A stretch of DNA of 64,000 nucleotides from Saccharopolyspora erythraea NRRL 2338 (GCF_000062885.1 NC_009142.1:5321584-5385583), one strand, 5' to 3'; positions 26,508 through 35,353 are shown, counted from the first letter of the stretch. Made by a program: numbers and translations. Notes: generated by a model not told the origin, from the letters alone.

Positions 26508-27722
26508 TCATCGGACGGTGCAGGTGTTCGGTGCCGGCGCACCGGCGAACCGGTCCGCGACCCACCGCGACCGGTCGGCGGCCGACTGCCGCATCACGGT
26601 TTCGTGGTCGCCGGGGTAATCGTGGTAGTCGACGGGCGTGCCCTGACCGCACTGCTCCGCCGCTACCTCCGCCACAGTGGACGCGGCGACGTCGGTGTCC
26701 GCTGCGCCGGAAGCGACGAAGATCGGCCCCGCAAGGGGCGCGTTCGCATAGCGATTGCGTTCGATGAACTCGCGGACAGCGGCGTCCTGTGACCAATCAG
26801 GTCGCAACAGTTCTCGTGGTGTGCCCGTGCCGCTGAGGGCTCGTCCATAGGTCCAGCAGCCCTCGTGGAGGTACCGCTCGTAGTTGCTCATCCCCTTGTC
26901 GCTCATCACGTTCCGCGGCTGGAACGCCGGGTACTGCGCGGCGATCGAGCTGGCGACGTAGGCGAGGTACTGGCCTTGGCCCTCGTTGTCCGCGACCTCG
27001 CGCTGGAGCCGGTCGTACGGCGTCACCGGGGCGATCGCCACCGAACCGAGGAACCTGCCGGTGGGTTCGGCGGCTTCCTGCCGGGCAACGCCCCACACGG
27101 CCTGGCCGCCCTGGGAGTGCCCGACCGCGACCCAGCGCTCGCTCAGCCCGGCCACCGCCTGGCGTGCCGCGGCGATGGAGTAGCGCACGTCCTTGGCGTT
27201 GGCTGTCATGGTGATGTACTCGTGCCCGCTGCCCGCACCCAGTCCCGAGTAGTCGGCGGCTACCACGGCGTACCCCTGTTCGAGCCAGTTCGCGATCTCG
27301 TCGGGGTAGTACAGGTCCTTCATCAGGCTCGGTGCGCACTGCCGCGCCACACCGCTCGTCCCGTGCACCCAAGCGACGACCGGCCACCCGCCGGGCGGCG
27401 GAGGGCCCGCCGGGGTGAGCACCGCCGCCGAGGCCGCCACCGGCGTGCCCTGCGCCGATCGGGAGTTGTAGACGACGAGGTTTCCCGCGGCGCCCTCGGG
27501 CAACTGCCACCCGGTGGCCCGCTCCGAACGCAGCACCGAGCCCGGTGCCGCCGTGCCGGGCGCGGTGTCGTAGAGCGCGGCGCGCGGCAGCGCGTTGGCC
27601 GCTTCCGCGGCCCGCGCGCCGGCGATCTCGTCGTCCTGCTCAGCGGGCGGGCGCCCGCCGCAGGCGGCCAGCACGAGCACGAGAGCGAGCAGAACCGATG
27701 TCCGCCCAACCAGTTTTCCCAT
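26508..27722 (-). CDS. Secreted lipase-family lipoprotein
   Basis: 404 residues. The signal peptide ends in a lipobox (LVLAAC, Cys21). The mature part is a secretory-lipase/alpha-beta hydrolase: WPVVAWVHGTSGVARQCAPSL, ADYSGLGAG, nucleophile elbow VAVGHSQGGQAV, acid in VASGAADTDV and His in YPGDHETVM. It probably hydrolyses acylglycerols or other esters at the cell surface. It is divergent from a TetR gene with a palindrome between them, so TetR control is likely. The sequence is complete, with no missing catalytic residue. Confidence 0.88.
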   Translation of the reverse strand: MGKLVGRTSVLLALVLVLAACGGRPPAEQDDEIAGARAAEAANALPRAALYDTAPGTAAPGSVLRSERATGWQLPEGAAGNLVVYNSRSAQGTPVAASAAVLTPAGPPPPGGWPVVAWVHGTSGVARQCAPSLMKDLYYPDEIANWLEQGYAVVAADYSGLGAGSGHEYITMTANAKDVRYSIAAARQAVAGLSERWVAVGHSQGGQAVWGVARQEAAEPTGRFLGSVAIAPVTPYDRLQREVADNEGQGQYLAYVASSIAAQYPAFQPRNVMSDKGMSNYERYLHEGCWTYGRALSGTGTPRELLRPDWSQDAAVREFIERNRYANAPLAGPIFVASGAADTDVAASTVAEVAAEQCGQGTPVDYHDYPGDHETVMRQSAADRSRWVADRFAGAPAPNTCTVR

Positions 27723-27765
27723 TGTTCCGAACTCCTGGTCCAGATCACGGTCACGTCCGCCGAAA

Positions 27766-27803
27766 GTGAACGTTCACGCCCTGGTTAGGTCAATGGTGTT
27801 GAC
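27766..27803. promoter_or_regulatory. Palindromes in the lipase/TetR divergent region
   Basis: A perfect 12-bp palindrome, GTGAACGTTCAC, lies at 27766-27777. A second short inverted repeat, GTCAA-n5-TTGAC, lies at 27789-27803, overlapping a TTGACA. Both lie in the 94 bp between the divergent starts and are candidate TetR operators. Confidence 0.6.
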
Positions 27804-27816
27804 ATAAGCTCCGGGC

Positions 27817-28518
27817 GTGACTTCCCGCCGGGTACCCCGACACCGCACCCGCCGACGCCCCACCCGACGCGGCCAGGTCCTGTCCGAGGAGCTGATCGTG
27901 GACACCGCGCTGCGGCTGATCGAACTGCACGGCGCCGACGGGCTGTCGATGCGCAGGCTCGGGGCGGCGCTCGGCGCGGACGCCACCGCGGTGTACCGCT
28001 ACTTCGACGGCAAGCACCAACTCGTGCTCGCGATCGCCGACGAACTGATCGGCAGGACCTTCGCCGATTTCCACCCCAGCGGCGACTGGGTCGCGGACCT
28101 GCGCACCGCGGCGGAGCTCATCTACCGCACCAACCGAGCCCATCCCCGGGCCGCCATGCTGGTCACCTCGGTGGTGACCGGCCGAGGGCACGAGGTGGCC
28201 GCGGTCGAGACGATGCTCGGCATCCTGCGCGGCGCCGGGTTCGCCCCGGCGGACGCGGTCCGCCACTACCACTGCTTCATCAGCCTGGTGCTGGCTTTCT
28301 CGGCACTGGATTCCACGATCGACGCCGCCGATCCCGAGCAGCTGCACGCGGAAGCGGCCACCTGGCACGACGTGTACCGCGCACTCCCCGCCGAGCAGTA
28401 CCCGAACATCGCGGCGGGAGCCGACGAGCTCGACGTGCAGATGCAGAGCACGCCGTTCCACACGACCCTGGAACTCCTCCTGTCCGCGATCGCCGCGCAG
28501 GCGCCCGACCCCGCATGA
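27817..28518 (+). CDS. TetR-family transcriptional regulator
   Basis: 233 residues. An Arg-rich N-terminal extension (about 1-20) precedes the HTH: LIVDTALRLIELHGADGLSMRRLGAALGADATAVYRYFDGKHQLVLAIAD (in parts: GADGLSMRRLGAALG, TAVYRYFDGK). The C-terminal ligand domain has HPRAAMLVTSVVTGRGHEV and a His/Phe-rich HYHCFISLVLAF helix. The GTG start at 27817 lies close to the operator palindromes. It is probably the repressor of the divergent lipase gene and of itself. Confidence 0.88.
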   Translation: MTSRRVPRHRTRRRPTRRGQVLSEELIVDTALRLIELHGADGLSMRRLGAALGADATAVYRYFDGKHQLVLAIADELIGRTFADFHPSGDWVADLRTAAELIYRTNRAHPRAAMLVTSVVTGRGHEVAAVETMLGILRGAGFAPADAVRHYHCFISLVLAFSALDSTIDAADPEQLHAEAATWHDVYRALPAEQYPNIAAGADELDVQMQSTPFHTTLELLLSAIAAQAPDPA

Positions 28519-28599
28519 CCGGTGGCCCGGTGTCAGTCCTCGCCGTGGAACGGATGGGTCAGCCGGTCCCGGTCGGCGACCAGGCGGCGCACCGCGGCG

Positions 28600-28850
28600 G
28601 GATCGCGGCCGGTCGCATCCCGCAGTACGGCAGCGAGATGTCCGGCGGCACCTGGGTCGGCAACCAGCACTTCGACGACATGAACAACATCATCGACTGC
28701 ACCCGGAACCGGGGTCGCACCGTCAATGAGTGGAGCCTGGCGCTCGACCAGAACCACAACCCGCACAACGGCGGCTGCGACGTCTGCACCGGCCTGGTCA
28801 CCGTCCACAACGGAGACCACCGGCACGGCGACCTCCACGTGGAACGGCAC
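28600..28850 (+). pseudogene. Glycoside hydrolase family 30 remnant (C-terminal fragment)
   Basis: The plus frame reads SGGTWVGNQHFDD, IIDCTRNRGRTVNEWSLALDQ and NPHNGGCDVCTGLVTVHNG, which aligns by eye with the conserved strand after the nucleophile of GH30 enzymes (RNW.ktV..WnlALD...gPh.GGC..C.GvvtV). Everything upstream (most of the barrel) is absent, the preceding bases are the tetR 3' end, and the frame degrades after the last motif. Third codon positions are G/C-rich as in real genes. It is a gene relic, not a functional enzyme; a short product starting at 28515 is possible but meaningless as a hydrolase. Confidence 0.6.
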
Positions 28851-28925
28851 ACCCGGCGCGTGACCGCACAGCGGCGGATGTCGCGCCGCTGACGCTCCTG
28901 TCGCACCGGAATCCCCCCAGAGAAA

Positions 28926-28962
28926 CGGGGAACGGGAGTTCGTTCACAACTCCCGTTCCCCG
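28926..28962. terminator. Strong bidirectional hairpin terminator
   Basis: A perfect 15-bp stem with a 7-base loop (CGGGGAACGGGAGTT against its complement), ending 19 bp past the minus-strand L,D-transpeptidase stop. Confidence 0.8.
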
Positions 28963-28981
28963 CGACCACTACTGACGTGCT

Positions 28982-29452
28982 TCAGGCGACGACCTGGACT
29001 TCGTCACCCGGGTTGAGGTTGTTGAAGAAGACCTCGGACGACTTCTTCGACAGGTGGACGCACCCCGCCGACCTCTTGGTGAGACTGCCCTGGTGGAAGG
29101 CGATCCCACCCGGTGCGAAGAACACCGAGTTCGGCATCGGGGCGTTGAACTCCCCGCTGACGTGGTCCTTGTCCTTCCACTGCACGTGGAACGTGCCGGT
29201 GGGAGTCGGGGCGTCGGGCCGTCCCCCCAGCGCGGACGCCTCCCCGTAGTACACCTGCCCGTCCCGAACCAGCCACGCGCGGTTCTTGGACAGGCTGACG
29301 CACGCCTTGGCGGTCACCGTGCACGGCGTGCCCGGCACGAGCGCCGGGGTCGCAGGGGCGGCGGACTCCGCCATCGCAGTCGCACCCGACCCCAGCAGTG
29401 CGCCCGAGACCATCACGGCGGTCGCGGTCGATTTCATCGCATTGCTCAACAT
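28982..29452 (-). CDS. Secreted L,D-transpeptidase (YkuD domain)
   Basis: 156 residues. The signal peptide spans about 1-28 (TATAVMVSGALLGSGATAMA). A compact YkuD domain follows: CVSLSKNRAWLVRDGQVYYGEA, TPTGTFHVQWKDKDHVS, the metal- and substrate-lining His in GIAFHQGSLTKR, and the catalytic motif SAGCVHLS with Cys near 135. The enzyme would make 3-3 peptidoglycan crosslinks or attach proteins outside the membrane. It is unusually small, lacking any peptidoglycan-binding or Ig-like domain. The ATG at 29452 is preferred (GGAATG upstream), with ATG 29437 as an alternative. Confidence 0.85.
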   Translation of the reverse strand: MLSNAMKSTATAVMVSGALLGSGATAMAESAAPATPALVPGTPCTVTAKACVSLSKNRAWLVRDGQVYYGEASALGGRPDAPTPTGTFHVQWKDKDHVSGEFNAPMPNSVFFAPGGIAFHQGSLTKRSAGCVHLSKKSSEVFFNNLNPGDEVQVVA

Positions 29453-29794
29453 CTCTGCATTCCTGCCTGGATCTGTTCGACGACTTCCTATGAGGGAAAC
29501 GTGTTCCCGCATGGAAGACGTGCGGCAGCGGGGGGACGTTGCTTCGCGATCGCTCACGACACACGTACATCGCAACGAGGCGACCCGATCGGAGCATCCA
29601 TCCCCGTGCGGCACCCGGCAGGAATGCGGCGTAGTGCCCGATATGGAGTCGATGCCGACTTCGACGAACTTGTCCGGATTCCGTTCAGCAGCGAGGAAGC
29701 TTCGGGATGCTCCCGTTCAGGCCGATGCGGCAGGCCGCCATGCGCTCGCCATTTCCCTACCGCTACCCGAGCGTCCAGAAGTGCTCGCCGCTCC

Positions 29795-30580
29795 TCACTC
29801 ACCCCGCCAGACCGCGGGCCGCTTCTCCAGAAACGCGCTCATCCCCTCTTGCGCGTCGCAGGTCATGGCGTTGGTGGCCATGACCTCGCTCATCTCCGCG
29901 TAGGCCTGGTCCTGCGGCAGGTCGATCTGCCGGTAGAACGCCTGCTTGCCGATCTTCAGCGTCAGCGGGCTCGCGGCGGCGACCTGGGCGGCGAGCTCCG
30001 CGGCCCGCTCATCGACCCGCCCCGGTGCGACGACCTCGTTGATCAGACCCCAGTCCGCGGCCGTGGCCGCGTCGATGACCTGCCCGGTCAGCAGCATCTG
30101 CAACGCGCGCTTGCGGCCGATCGCCCGGCTCACCGCGACCATCGGCGTCGAGCAGAACAGGCCGATCTTGACACCGGGCGTGCCGAAGACCGCCGTCTCG
30201 GCCGCGACCGCCAGGTCGCAGGTCGCCACCAGCTGGCAGCCCGCGGCCAGCGCGGGACCCTGCACGGCGGCGATCACCGGCTGCGGGATTTCCTGGACGG
30301 TCTGCATCATCTCCGTGCACACCGCGAAGACGTACCGCTCGTCCTCCACCGTGCGGTCGAGCATCTCACCCAGGTCGTGACCGGCCGAGAACGCGGGCCC
30401 CTCGGCCCGGACCACCACCGCACCCACCTCCTGGGACCCGCCGACCTCGCGGAGCGCCGCGGTGATCTCCTGCATGGTCGCCACCGACAGCGTGTTGCGC
30501 CGGGAGGCGTTGTCGAGCGTGAGCGTGGCGATCCCATCACGGACGTCGGCCACCACCGGCTCCGCGGCTACGTCGGTCAT
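29795..30580 (-). CDS. Enoyl-CoA hydratase/isomerase-family protein (ECHDC3-like), catalytic Glu residues replaced
   Basis: 261 residues, crotonase fold. The oxyanion-hole loops are kept (AFSAGHDLGEM and GPALAAGCQLVATCDLAVA). FGTPGVKIGLFCSTPMVAVSRAIG is the signature of the ECHDC3-like branch. The two Glu residues of enoyl-CoA hydratase are absent: GCELA has become GCQLV, and the later PEI has become PGV. Classical hydration is therefore doubtful, and a thioesterase- or isomerase-like role cannot be excluded. It stands alone on the minus strand, with 180 empty bases after it. Confidence 0.8.
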   Translation of the reverse strand: MTDVAAEPVVADVRDGIATLTLDNASRRNTLSVATMQEITAALREVGGSQEVGAVVVRAEGPAFSAGHDLGEMLDRTVEDERYVFAVCTEMMQTVQEIPQPVIAAVQGPALAAGCQLVATCDLAVAAETAVFGTPGVKIGLFCSTPMVAVSRAIGRKRALQMLLTGQVIDAATAADWGLINEVVAPGRVDERAAELAAQVAAASPLTLKIGKQAFYRQIDLPQDQAYAEMSEVMATNAMTCDAQEGMSAFLEKRPAVWRGE

Positions 30581-30688
30581 CTGGACCTCCAGCCCTGAAC
30601 GTACTGGTCAGCCCAGCTTAACGGCGACCACGCGCACGAGTCGACACCACCGCGAACCGGCCGATCGAACACTTGGCCGAACACGGCG

Positions 30689-31276
30689 TTGGACACTGTG
30701 CGACTCCAGACTCTGCGCGTGGCCCGTCTCATCCACCTCAACGGTCCCCCTGGTATTGGGAAGTCGACACTTGCGCGGCGCTATGCGGACGACCACGTGG
30801 GTGTGCTCAACCTCGACGCGGACGAGCTGAGGCGATTGATCGGCGGCTCGCGTGACCGGTTCGAGGAGACCGGGAAGCTGGTGCGGCCGATTGCCCTGAG
30901 CATGGCCGGCACGCACCTGCATTCTGGGTGTGACGTGGTCATGCCGCAGTTCTTGGGACGGTTGAGCGAGATCGAGCGCTTCGAGGCCGTCGCGCACGAC
31001 AACGGCGCCAGATTCTGCGAAATCGTGTTGATGGACACCAAGGAGCGAGCCGTGGAGCGCTTCGCACTCCGTGGCGAGAATGACGACATGCCCTGGCACC
31101 AGCAGGTCAAGGAGATCGTGGCGCGGCAAGGCGGGCAGTCGCATCTCGCGGCCATGTACGACCAGCTCGCCGAGGTGATCCGGAGGAGACCGGGCGCGAC
31201 CGTCATAACCAGTGAGGTGGGTGCGATCCAGCGGACGTACGACGCCCTCACCGCGGTTCTCGACGCGAAGCGCTGA
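30689..31276 (+). CDS. P-loop AAA/zeta-like small-molecule kinase
   Basis: About 185-195 residues. The Walker A is LIHLNGPPGIGKSTLARRYAD near the start and LNLDADELRRLIGG gives the acceptor/acid region. A lid Arg lies in ERAVERFALRGEND, and the end is helical. Proteins like this phosphorylate small molecules or nucleotides, such as aminoglycoside or chloramphenicol phosphotransferase relatives and gluconate-kinase-like enzymes; the substrate is not readable. The start may be TTG 30689, GTG 30698 or GTG 30719; none has a clear ribosome site. A hairpin terminator follows immediately. Confidence 0.75.
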   Translation: MDTVRLQTLRVARLIHLNGPPGIGKSTLARRYADDHVGVLNLDADELRRLIGGSRDRFEETGKLVRPIALSMAGTHLHSGCDVVMPQFLGRLSEIERFEAVAHDNGARFCEIVLMDTKERAVERFALRGENDDMPWHQQVKEIVARQGGQSHLAAMYDQLAEVIRRRPGATVITSEVGAIQRTYDALTAVLDAKR

Positions 31277-31297
31277 GCGATCTGGGAGCAGATCGCT
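31276..31297 (+). terminator. Hairpin terminator after the P-loop kinase
   Basis: A perfect 8-bp stem (AGCGATCT with AGATCGCT), 6-base loop, beginning at the last base of the stop codon. Confidence 0.55.
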
Positions 31298-31409
31298 GCC
31301 AGGTGGGTTGGTACACGTGTCGGTTTGCGGCTGGAGCTCGGTCCAGCAAGATCACGGTGTTTCAGTGGTGAAGGTGCGGCCGTAGGCCGGTCCGGATGAT
31401 TCGCGCGCC

Positions 31410-31562
31410 ATGCAGCAACCGACACAGCGCGTCTGGTCGCCGGCGACTCGCCGGCATGTCGGTGACCTGGCGTGGCCACGCAACCAGCACCTCGGCCGCG
31501 AACCGGAATGGCTGACCGCGTTGTGGGAAGTCGAGGGCGAAAGTCACGCAGGTGTTGGCTGA
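31410..31562 (+). pseudogene. GNAT acetyltransferase remnant (N-terminal 50 residues)
   Basis: From ATG 31410 the frame reads RVWSPATRRHVGDLAWPRNQ then HLGREPEWLTALWEVEG before a stop. This is the characteristic opening of actinomycete GNAT proteins (HVGDLAW..nQH.GREPEW...LWE). The acetyl-CoA-binding core is missing, and 214 bp of unrecognised sequence follow before the response regulator. It is therefore the stump of a deleted gene. Confidence 0.55.
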
Positions 31563-31776
31563 ATGAACGCGGACTCGGACAAGATCCCAGTACTGTTGAG
31601 CTGAAAGGGAGCGCTGGACCCCGTGCTTCGGCCGGTGCCGGCCGGGTCACCGGTGAGGTACGCTGCGCGCGCTCGCGACGATGTCGCTCGCACACGCTTT
31701 GCGGGGTAGCGCCGGACATGGCATTGCTGATCGACACCGAACCGCCGACCGGGACGGTCGGGCCGGGGCGGACGTG

Positions 31777-32454
31777 ATGGCGGCGCGCGTGCTGGTGGTC
31801 GAGGATTCGGCGCCGATCCGGGAAGCGGTCGCAGCCGGTCTGCGCACCGCCGGCCACACAGTCGAGCTGCGGCCCGACGGTCGCGGCGTCGAAGAGGTCG
31901 TGCGGACCTTCCGGCCGGACGTCGTGGTGCTCGACCTGATGCTGCCGGGCCGTGACGGTTTCGCGGTGCTGGAGACCCTGCGTTCCGGCGCGGATCTCGG
32001 CGTCGTCATCCTCACCGCCCGCGACTCGGTGCCCGACCGGCTTCGCGGGCTGCGTTCCGGCGCGGACGACTACGTCGTCAAGCCCTTCGACACCGCAGAG
32101 CTGGTCGCCCGGGTCGAGGCCGTGCTTCGCCGCATGGGACGGGTCGCGGCCACCGTCGAGGTGGACGACCTGGTGATCGACCAGGATGCCGGGGTGGCGG
32201 TGCGCGCCGGTTCGGTCCTCGCGCTGACGGCGACGGAGTGGCGGCTGCTGTGCTACCTCGTCGCGCAGCGGGGCCGGGTGGTCAGCAAGCTCCAGATCTT
32301 CACCGGCGTGTGGGGCTACCAGTCGCTCGACGTGGACCTGAACCTGGTCGAGGTCCACGTCAGCGCGCTGCGGCGCAAGCTGGAGCAGCACGGCCGCAGG
32401 CTCGTGCACACGGTTCGCGGGCGCGGCTACGCCCTGCGCGCGGAGGAGCCGTGA
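31777..32454 (+). CDS. OmpR/PhoB-family response regulator
   Basis: 225 residues. The receiver domain has the acidic pair near 9-10 (VVEDS), the phospho-acceptor Asp53 in VVVLDLMLPG, Thr in VILTARD and Lys in DDYVVKPFD. The C-terminal winged helix reads LALTATEWRLLCYLVAQRGRVVSKLQI, with the recognition helix at VEVHVSALRRKLEQ. Its stop overlaps the kinase GTG (GTGA), so the pair is cotranslated. The 214 bp upstream are without a gene and should hold the promoter. Confidence 0.93.
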   Translation: MAARVLVVEDSAPIREAVAAGLRTAGHTVELRPDGRGVEEVVRTFRPDVVVLDLMLPGRDGFAVLETLRSGADLGVVILTARDSVPDRLRGLRSGADDYVVKPFDTAELVARVEAVLRRMGRVAATVEVDDLVIDQDAGVAVRAGSVLALTATEWRLLCYLVAQRGRVVSKLQIFTGVWGYQSLDVDLNLVEVHVSALRRKLEQHGRRLVHTVRGRGYALRAEEP

Positions 32455-33755
32455 CCCCCGGAAGCCGACAGCTGCCTACCGCGTCGCTGCGCCGCCGGAT
32501 CACGGTCGCGGTGCTCGGGGTCCTGACGTGCGCACTGGTGGCGAGCGCGATCGCGGTCGCCTCGCTGTTCACCGCGCAGTCCCGGGCCGACGCCCGCCGG
32601 CAGCTCGTCGACCGCGAGGTGATGGCCGCTCAGATGGACCGCCGCGACGTGCCGCTCGCGCAGATCGCCCGCCGGGTCAGCGGCCGCGGCGTGCTGGCCA
32701 GGATCACCGCCCCCGACGGTCACGTGGTCGGCCCGGCCGCCCTGCTGGATCCGGCGCCGAACCAGCAGGCCCGGACCAAGCCGCTGCCGAGCGGGGCGCT
32801 GCTGACCCTGCTCAGCAGCACCGCCGAGCAGGATGCCGCCACGGCCCGGCTGCACCGCCTGCTGCTCGTGGTGGTCACGGCCACGGTGGCGGGGACCGCG
32901 CTGGCGCTGCTGCTGACCGTGCGCGTGGCACTGCGTCCGCTGGACGCGATGACGACGCTGGCGAGGTCGATCACCCGGGGCAGCCGGGGTGGACGGCTGG
33001 ACCCGGATCGCCCGGACACCGAGATCGGGCAGGCCGCCGCCGCCTTCGACGAGGCGTTGGGCGCACTGGAGGAAGCCGAGCGCGACGCACGCGAGTCCGC
33101 CGCACGCACCAGGCGGTTCGTCGCCGACGCCGCGCACGAGCTGCGCACGCCGACCGCCGGCGTGCGGGCCGCGGCCGAAGCGCTGCTGCACGCCGAGGCC
33201 GACCCGGAAACCCGCGAACGCATGACCGCACTGCTGATCGGCGAAGCACGGCGGACCGGCCGGCTGGTGGAGGACCTGCTCTCGCTCGCCCGGATCGATG
33301 CCGGTCTCGAGCTCGCGCGCGAGCCGGTGGACCTGGACGGGTTGGCGCGCCGCGAAACCGAGCGCATGGAGCTGCTCGCGCCGTCGCTGCGGTGGCACGT
33401 CCAAGGCGAGCCGACGGTGGTCCGCGCCGATGCCGACCGGATCGGCCAGGTGCTGACCAACCTGCTCGACAACGCCCGCAAGCACACCCCCGATGGCGGG
33501 TCCGTGCGGGTGCGCGTCACCGGCGGCGAGCGCTTCGCCGAGGTCACCGTCACCGACGACGGGCCAGGCGTGCCGGCCGGCGAGCGGGAGCGCGTGTTCG
33601 ACCGGTGGGTGCGTCTCGACCAGAGCCGGTCCGGCGGTGGCGCGGGCCTCGGACTGCCGGTGGCCCGGGGTATCGCCCGAGCCCACGGCGGCGACCTGAG
33701 CTGCGTCGAGCACTCGGGCGACGGCGCGGTGTTCCGGCTCACCCTGCCGAGATGA
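32451..33755 (+). CDS. Sensor histidine kinase (HAMP-HisKA-HATPase)
   Basis: 434 residues. Membrane helix at about 18-40; extracytoplasmic sensor of about 95 residues (DRREV-type, no recognised fold); second helix at about 140-162; HAMP (ALRPLDAMTTLARSIT). The H-box, RRFVADAAHELRTPTAG, has the phosphorylated His near 228. N-box LTNLLDNARKHT, G1 DDGPGVP and G2 GAGLGLPVARGIA follow. GTG 32451 follows GGAGGAG and overlaps the regulator stop. The sulfatase lipoprotein gene directly downstream is a plausible target or partner; the signal is unknown. Confidence 0.92.
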   Translation: MTPGSRQLPTASLRRRITVAVLGVLTCALVASAIAVASLFTAQSRADARRQLVDREVMAAQMDRRDVPLAQIARRVSGRGVLARITAPDGHVVGPAALLDPAPNQQARTKPLPSGALLTLLSSTAEQDAATARLHRLLLVVVTATVAGTALALLLTVRVALRPLDAMTTLARSITRGSRGGRLDPDRPDTEIGQAAAAFDEALGALEEAERDARESAARTRRFVADAAHELRTPTAGVRAAAEALLHAEADPETRERMTALLIGEARRTGRLVEDLLSLARIDAGLELAREPVDLDGLARRETERMELLAPSLRWHVQGEPTVVRADADRIGQVLTNLLDNARKHTPDGGSVRVRVTGGERFAEVTVTDDGPGVPAGERERVFDRWVRLDQSRSGGGAGLGLPVARGIARAHGGDLSCVEHSGDGAVFRLTLPR

Positions 33756-33832
33756 CGAGGCGATTCAGGTCGTCTTCAGCTTCTCCCCTCACGCTGGAGC
33801 GGGAACACCTCACAGATGATTTGGGGCCCGCT

Positions 33833-35347
33833 TTGCGATCTCGGAATCTGCTCACCCGGTTCCTCGCCGCGACCAGCGCGCTGTTCGTGCTCGCCGCGTG
33901 CGGCAACGCTCCCGCATCCCCGCTGGCGGACCAGGCCGCCGACGCGCCGCCGAGGCCGCCTGGTGCGGCGAAGCCGAACGTGGTCGTCGTGCTGACCGAC
34001 GACCTGAGCTCCGACCTGGTCCGGTACCTGCCGGAGGTGCAGCGGATGCAACGGCAAGGCGCCGACTTCCCGCAGTACTCGGTCACCGACTCGCTGTGCT
34101 GCCCGTCCCGCTCCTCGCTGCTGTCCGGCAAGTACCCGCACAACACCGGCGTGTTCACCAACTCCGGCGCCGACGGCGGTTTCCACAAGTTCCACGAGAC
34201 CGGCGGTGAGCGCTCCACGATCGGCACCCAGCTGCAAGGCGCCGGGTACCAGACCGCGTTCATGGGCAAGTACATGAACGGCTACCGGCCTGACGGCACC
34301 GTGGACGGGACGCCGAACTACGTGCCGCCGGGGTGGAACACCTGGGCCGTGGCCGGGGACGGCTACAAGCAGTACGATTACCAGCTCAACGAGAACGGGC
34401 AGGTCGTCGACCACGGCCACGCACCGCACGACTACCTGACCGACGTGCTCAACAGGAAGGGAACGGACTTCATCCGCTCCAACGCCGCGGCGAACCGGCC
34501 CTTCTACCTGCAGCTGAACACCTTCAGCCCGCACGGGCCCTCGACTCCGGCGCCGAGGCACGAGGGCCTGTTCCCCGGGCTGACCGCTCCGCGCGGCCCC
34601 GCCTTCAACGAGGCGGACATGAGCGACAAACCCGGCTGGCTGCGCGGGATGCCGCCGCTCGACCAGAAGCAGCAGGCGAAGATCGACGAGCAGTACCGGT
34701 TGCGTGCGCAGTCCATCCAGTCGATCAACGACATGCTCGCCGACATCCGCGACACGCTCCAGCAGACCGGCCAGGCGGACAACACCTACGTGGTGTTCAG
34801 CTCCGACAACGGATTCCACATGGGCGAGCACCGGCTGCGCAACGGCAAGCAGACGGCGTTCCAGACCGACGTGGTCGTGCCGCTGACCATCACCGGGCCC
34901 GGCGTGCCGGCAGGTTCCCGCCCCGGAGCGCAGGTGGAGAACATCGACCTGCGCCCGACCTTCGCCGAACTGGCCGGAGCACCCACACCGCCCGATGTGG
35001 ACGGACGCAGCTTCGCCGCGCAACTGCACGGCCGGCAGAGCCCGTGGCGGACCGCTTCGCTGGTCGAGCACCACGGCCCGAACCACGCGCCCCGAGACCC
35101 GGACCGGCAGAAGCGGCGCCAGGGCAACCCGCCGACCTACTACGCCATACGGACCCCAGAAGGCACTTACGTCGAGTACGACAACGGTGATCGCGAGTAC
35201 TACGACAAGCGCTCGGACCCGGACCAGCTCAACAACACGTATTCGAACCTGAGCGAGCAGCAACGGAACTCACTGCACGCGGCCCTGACCGACCTCCGCC
35301 GATGCCGCGGCGCTGCGGAGTGCTTCGAAGCGGGACGCCCGGCCTGA
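33833..35347 (+). CDS. Sulfatase-family lipoprotein (arylsulfatase/phosphonate-type hydrolase)
   Basis: About 504 residues. The lipoprotein signal LLTRFLAATSALFVLAAC places the lipid Cys at 23 when translation starts at TTG 33833 (TTGGGG upstream). ATG 33752, overlapping the kinase stop, is possible, but the added codons have weak G/C third positions. The sulfatase domain has VVVVLTDDLSSD (metal Asp pair), DSLCCPSRSSLLSGKYPHNTG (split: LCCPSRSS, with Cys89 for formylglycine), FMGKYMN, SPHGPS, and FSSDNGFHMGEH with the late metal ligands. It would cleave sulfate or related esters at the cell surface. It is cotranscribed with, or just downstream of, the two-component system. Confidence 0.88.
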   Translation: MRSRNLLTRFLAATSALFVLAACGNAPASPLADQAADAPPRPPGAAKPNVVVVLTDDLSSDLVRYLPEVQRMQRQGADFPQYSVTDSLCCPSRSSLLSGKYPHNTGVFTNSGADGGFHKFHETGGERSTIGTQLQGAGYQTAFMGKYMNGYRPDGTVDGTPNYVPPGWNTWAVAGDGYKQYDYQLNENGQVVDHGHAPHDYLTDVLNRKGTDFIRSNAAANRPFYLQLNTFSPHGPSTPAPRHEGLFPGLTAPRGPAFNEADMSDKPGWLRGMPPLDQKQQAKIDEQYRLRAQSIQSINDMLADIRDTLQQTGQADNTYVVFSSDNGFHMGEHRLRNGKQTAFQTDVVVPLTITGPGVPAGSRPGAQVENIDLRPTFAELAGAPTPPDVDGRSFAAQLHGRQSPWRTASLVEHHGPNHAPRDPDRQKRRQGNPPTYYAIRTPEGTYVEYDNGDREYYDKRSDPDQLNNTYSNLSEQQRNSLHAALTDLRRCRGAAECFEAGRPA

Positions 35348-35353
35348 TCTCCC

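Noticed and set aside
28533-28850. Minus-strand 105-codon Val/Ala/Asp-rich frame over the GH30 relic
   Set aside because: The plus frame gives the conserved GH30 strand; the other is its complement.
31362-31547. Minus-strand 61-codon frame (FALDFPQRGQPFRF...)
   Set aside because: No start signal or family; the opposite strand carries the GNAT stump.
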